DNA of 56,921 bases, taken from the NCBI RefSeq assembly GCF_021555155.1, contig NZ_JAKGBU010000012.1:19813-76733 (forward strand). The letters run 5' to 3'. Position 1 is the first letter of the stretch, and each line of letters opens with the position of its first letter. Positions 54,402-56,921 of this stretch are shown here, in pieces. Made by a program: the position numbers and the translations under genes. Source of the stretch: Rhizobium alarense. Lineage in GTDB: Bacteria > Pseudomonadota > Alphaproteobacteria > Rhizobiales > Rhizobiaceae. Under the pieces are notes generated by a model. That model had not been told where the DNA came from, did no database searches, and saw only the letters and a program-made list of their open reading frames with translations.

Positions 54402-54710
54402 CGAACCTACCATTTCCTGAGAGACCGTCGACACGGCTTCATCCGCGCCGACCCGCCCGAAGCGGCGAACCAAGCACCGGACCTATCATAAACAGGGTTA
54501 ACAAACGGAAACGCGCGACCAATTCAAGACCCCGGTCAAGCCTTCCGCAAAAGCCTGCAGCCCATGCGCTCGGTCTCACACCAATATGGCCAATTCGTGT
54601 CCCGGCCAAGCGCCGGGAACGGAGCCCTCACGCCAACGTGCCGCAACGCGACAAGCCGCATGCGCGTCCGCGCATGCGGCTTTTTCGGATGGAGGTCCGG
54701 GCCGGAAGGA
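54402..54710. other. ldtP-ldtR intergenic region
   Basis: About 310 bases without a supported gene. It holds a minus-strand TATGAT box for ldtP (54485-54490), an imperfect palindrome (CACACCAAT and ATTCGTGTC at 54577-54601), and a plus-strand terminator-like hairpin at 54653-54684. Confidence 0.5.
54653..54684 (+). terminator. Plus-strand intrinsic terminator without an assigned gene
   Basis: AAGCCGCATGCGCG and CGCGCATGCGGCTT pair over a four-base loop, and the plus strand continues TTTTTCGG. On the minus strand the following bases (CTTGTCG) are a weak T run. It may end a plus-strand small RNA or, less well, the ldtR transcript. Confidence 0.6.
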
Positions 54711-55220
54711 TCAAAGGCGGTAGAGGATCGAGTCGTTCCAGAAACGGTCGAGGCGCTGCAGCAGCTTGTTCATCTCGTTGAACTCGCCCTCGCCGATGCC
54801 GCCGACCTTCTGGATCGAGCCGATGTGGCGCTCGTAGAGCCTGGCGACCGTCTCGGCGATCTCCTGGCCGGTCGGCGTCAGGCTGATGCGGACCGAGCGG
54901 CGGTCGATGCGCGAGCGCTGGTGGTTGATGAAGCCGAGATCGACCAGCTTCTTCACGTTGTAGGAGACGTTCGAGCCGAGATAGTAGCCGCGGGAGCGCA
55001 GTTCGCCGGCGGTCAGCTCGGAATTGCCGATGTTGAAGAGGAGGAGCGCCTGGACGGCGTTGACGTCGGAACGGCCGGCGCGGTCGAACTCGTCCTTGAT
55101 GACGTCGAGCAGGCGGCGGTGCAGGCGTTCGACGAGGTGGAGGGATTCCAGGTAGAGCGAGCGGATCGTTCCGTCCTGCGGATCGACTGCGGCCGCCTGC
55201 GGCTTCATCTTGGTGTTCAT
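54711..55220 (-). CDS. ldtR: MarR-family regulator LdtR
   Basis: A 169-residue winged-helix regulator. The reading head is LTAGELRSRGYYLGSNVSYNV, then KKLVDLGFINHQRSRIDRRS with the wing. It matches the rhizobial and Liberibacter LdtR that controls the L,D-transpeptidase gene next to it and cell-wall stress tolerance. It is on the same strand as ldtP, 309 bases upstream. The AT-rich region before it (about 55265-55320) may hold its promoter. Confidence 0.85.
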   Translation of the reverse strand: MNTKMKPQAAAVDPQDGTIRSLYLESLHLVERLHRRLLDVIKDEFDRAGRSDVNAVQALLLFNIGNSELTAGELRSRGYYLGSNVSYNVKKLVDLGFINHQRSRIDRRSVRISLTPTGQEIAETVARLYERHIGSIQKVGGIGEGEFNEMNKLLQRLDRFWNDSILYRL

Positions 55221-55349
55221 GTTACTGCCTCACTGTTTTGTTTGGCGGTGTTGGTTGTCTTCCCGCCTTGAGTGAGACCCTATCGAATGCATCTAAAATT
55301 CTACTTAAACCGCAGGCTTAACGGCGCCTTACCGGTGCGCGACCCTGTT

Positions 55350-55787
55350 TCAGGGTGAATCAGTCCTTACCTGCCGCGCCTGCCGCCGGCGCTCCAGGAA
55401 GACCGCGATGCGGAAAAGCACGAAGACGACCGCGGTTGCCATATGGGCGATGACCAGGGCGCGGTTGATGCCGAACACCGAGGGATAGAATTCGTGCATG
55501 ACGATTTCCGTGGCGGCGGCGATGACCCAGACGACCGGCCCCCAGGAGACGAGCAGCCAGAGGCCGACGGCGGCGACGGGAAACAGCACGGCGAGCGCCG
55601 TATAGGCCGCGCGCCAGGTGGCCGGCAGCAGGTCGAAGCGCCCCTTCCCCTCGAAGGAGAAGCCGGTCAGCATCGCCCAGTACTGCAGCGCGAACCAGAC
55701 GCAGCTTGCCGCCACGAGGCGCAGGAAGAGCATGAACAGCGTGTCGGTCAGGCTCACCCGCGGCACGGTTTGAGAATCGTCGGCCAT
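55350..55787 (-). CDS. Small membrane protein (DUF6163-like)
   Basis: A 145-residue protein with four membrane segments, for example LFLRLVAASCVWFALQYWAM and GLWLLVSWGPVVWVIAAATE. It matches a conserved rhizobial family of unknown function next to ldtR and hemB. The start MADDSQTVPR is inferred; no clear ribosome site is seen and an ATG 14 codons earlier exists. It ends 130 bases before ldtR. Confidence 0.7.
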   Translation of the reverse strand: MADDSQTVPRVSLTDTLFMLFLRLVAASCVWFALQYWAMLTGFSFEGKGRFDLLPATWRAAYTALAVLFPVAAVGLWLLVSWGPVVWVIAAATEIVMHEFYPSVFGINRALVIAHMATAVVFVLFRIAVFLERRRQARQVRTDSP

Positions 55788-55945
55788 GGGCGCGACAATA
55801 GCAGCCGGCGGCCCGAGATAAAGCGGCAATGCACCGGAGGCGGTGCCATATGCCGCAGCGCCGCCGCCCTGCGGCGCGATTGGTCTCCGCTTCCGGCCGT
55901 GATATGCAACCGCCGACCGAGACGCCGAACGAAGGACTTTCAGAC

Positions 55946-56921
55946 GTGACCAGAAACATCGTCGACGAGATCACCGGGCACCGCCGCATGCGGCGCAACC
56001 GCAAGGCGGACTGGACCCGCCGCCTGGTGCAGGAGAACCGGCTGACCGTGGACGACCTGATCTGGCCGGTCTTCGTCGTGCCGGGCACGAATGTGGTCGA
56101 TCCCGTCGCCGCCATGCCGGGCGTCTCGCGCATGAGCATCGACCGGCTGGTCGGGGCGGCGAAGGAAGCGGCCGACCTCGGCATTCCGGCGATCGCCACC
56201 TTCCCCAACGTCGACATGGCGCTGCGCGACGAGACGGGATCGAACAGCCTCGCCGCCGACAATCTCATCAACGCGGCGACGCGCGCGCTGAAGGCGCACG
56301 TGCCGCAGATCGGCGTCATCACCGACGTCGCGCTTGATCCCTTCACCAGCCACGGCCATGACGGCATCCTGCGCGACGGCGTCATCGTCAACGACGAGAC
56401 GGTGGAACAGATCGCCCGCGCCGCGGTGGTGCAGGCCGATGCCGGCGCCGACATCATCGCGCCGTCGGAGATGATGGACGGCCGCGTCGGCGCGATCCGC
56501 CGGGCGCTGGACGACGCCGGGCACCAGAGCGTCGGCATCATGTCCTACGCGACGAAGTTCGCCTCCGCCTTTTACGGCCCCTATCGCGAGGCGATCGGCA
56601 CCGGCGGGCTGCTGAAGGGCGACAAGAAGACCTATTACATCGACCCGGCGAACGGCACCGAGGCGCTCCGCGACGCAGCACTCGACGTCGAGGAAGGCGC
56701 CGACATGCTGATGGTGAAACCCGGCCTTCCCTATCTCGACATCTGCTGGCGCATGAAGGACGCCTTCGGCCTGCCGGTCTTCGCCTATCAGGTGTCGGGC
56801 GAATATGCACAGATCAAGGCGGCCGCCGCCAACGGCTGGATCGACGGCGATCGCGTCATGATGGAGACGCTGCTCGCCTTCAAGCGCGCCGGATGCGACG
56901 GAATCCTCACCTATTTCGCGA
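55946..56921 (+). CDS. hemB: Delta-aminolevulinic acid dehydratase (3' end beyond window)
   Basis: Porphobilinogen synthase of tetrapyrrole synthesis; the first 325 codons are visible and the window ends before the stop. The Schiff-base lysines are in SYATKFASAFYG and MVKPGLPYLD. Active-site blocks include DVALDPFTSHGHDG, a metal or Mg-binding segment with DIIAPSEMMDGRVGAIR, and FAYQVSGEYAQ. The Cys-rich zinc site of the zinc enzymes is replaced by DVALDPFTSHGHDG, so this is the magnesium-type enzyme. The start is GTG with GAAGGA nine bases before. Confidence 0.94.
   Translation, partial: MTRNIVDEITGHRRMRRNRKADWTRRLVQENRLTVDDLIWPVFVVPGTNVVDPVAAMPGVSRMSIDRLVGAAKEAADLGIPAIATFPNVDMALRDETGSNSLAADNLINAATRALKAHVPQIGVITDVALDPFTSHGHDGILRDGVIVNDETVEQIARAAVVQADAGADIIAPSEMMDGRVGAIRRALDDAGHQSVGIMSYATKFASAFYGPYREAIGTGGLLKGDKKTYYIDPANGTEALRDAALDVEEGADMLMVKPGLPYLDICWRMKDAFGLPVFAYQVSGEYAQIKAAAANGWIDGDRVMMETLLAFKRAGCDGILTYFA

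Overview
The window is high-G+C chromosomal DNA of an alphaproteobacterium of the order Hyphomicrobiales, most likely family Rhizobiaceae. The main evidence is gene order: clpP-clpX-lon-hupB, DUF177-plsX-fabH-ihfA-merR-tRNA-Pro, glyA-nrdR-ribD-ribE, and the ldtP/ldtR pair beside hemB. Rhizobial RpoH-type promoters and RIME-like intergenic palindromes agree. Gene order recalls Sinorhizobium/Ensifer and Shinella, but the genus cannot be fixed from the sequence alone. Most of the window is core genome. There is no transposase, integrase, phage gene, CRISPR array or replication origin.

Layout. 1-5.7 kb (minus strand): the ATP-dependent protease block clpP, clpX, lon and the nucleoid protein hupB, with RpoH-like promoters at clpP and lon and a striking palindrome plus tandem repeat before clpX. 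6-17 kb: gamma-glutamyltransferase, a CYTH-like protein, a cytochrome P450, an SDR oxidoreductase with a palindromic operator facing a MarR-like regulator (RIME-like repeats on both sides), a cupin, a PLP sulfhydrylase, two tandem CoA-binding proteins, an EamA exporter, a small A+T-rich ORF coupled to an enoyl-CoA-hydratase-like gene, and a damaged hotdog thioesterase. 17-27 kb: the rplM-rpsI operon, a sulfotransferase-like protein, phhA with a divergent Lrp regulator, an EamA exporter with its own divergent Lrp regulator, speB, argC, a TauE-type permease, ctaA, a DUF2842 protein and a metallophosphoesterase.

27-37 kb: an exopolysaccharide locus. On one side is a CelD-like acyltransferase and a Wzc/ExoP-like chain-length protein with a degenerate kinase domain. 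On the other is a coupled plus-strand operon of outer-membrane export lipoprotein, two GT4 glycosyltransferases, a WbaP-type initiating transferase and a polymerase/ligase. A perfect inverted repeat lies in the divergent promoter region. 37-46 kb: tRNA-Pro(GGG), merR, ihfA, fabH, plsX, DUF177, a cytochrome bc1 assembly chaperone, a BamE-like lipoprotein, the H+-pyrophosphatase hppA and an MFS transporter. 46-57 kb: nusB-ribH, then a GGDEF diguanylate cyclase and a cupin-GNAT pair that separate ribH from ribE-ribD-nrdR-glyA, then a Tat-type L,D-transpeptidase, its likely regulator ldtR, a small membrane protein, and the start of hemB running off the window.

No single new multi-gene system stands out. 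The most unusual items are the A+T-rich ORF coupled to a catalytically altered crotonase, the kinase-dead chain-length protein with its operator-like palindrome, the clpX upstream palindrome, the unsplit RIME palindromes, and a plus-strand terminator without a gene in the ldtP-ldtR gap.
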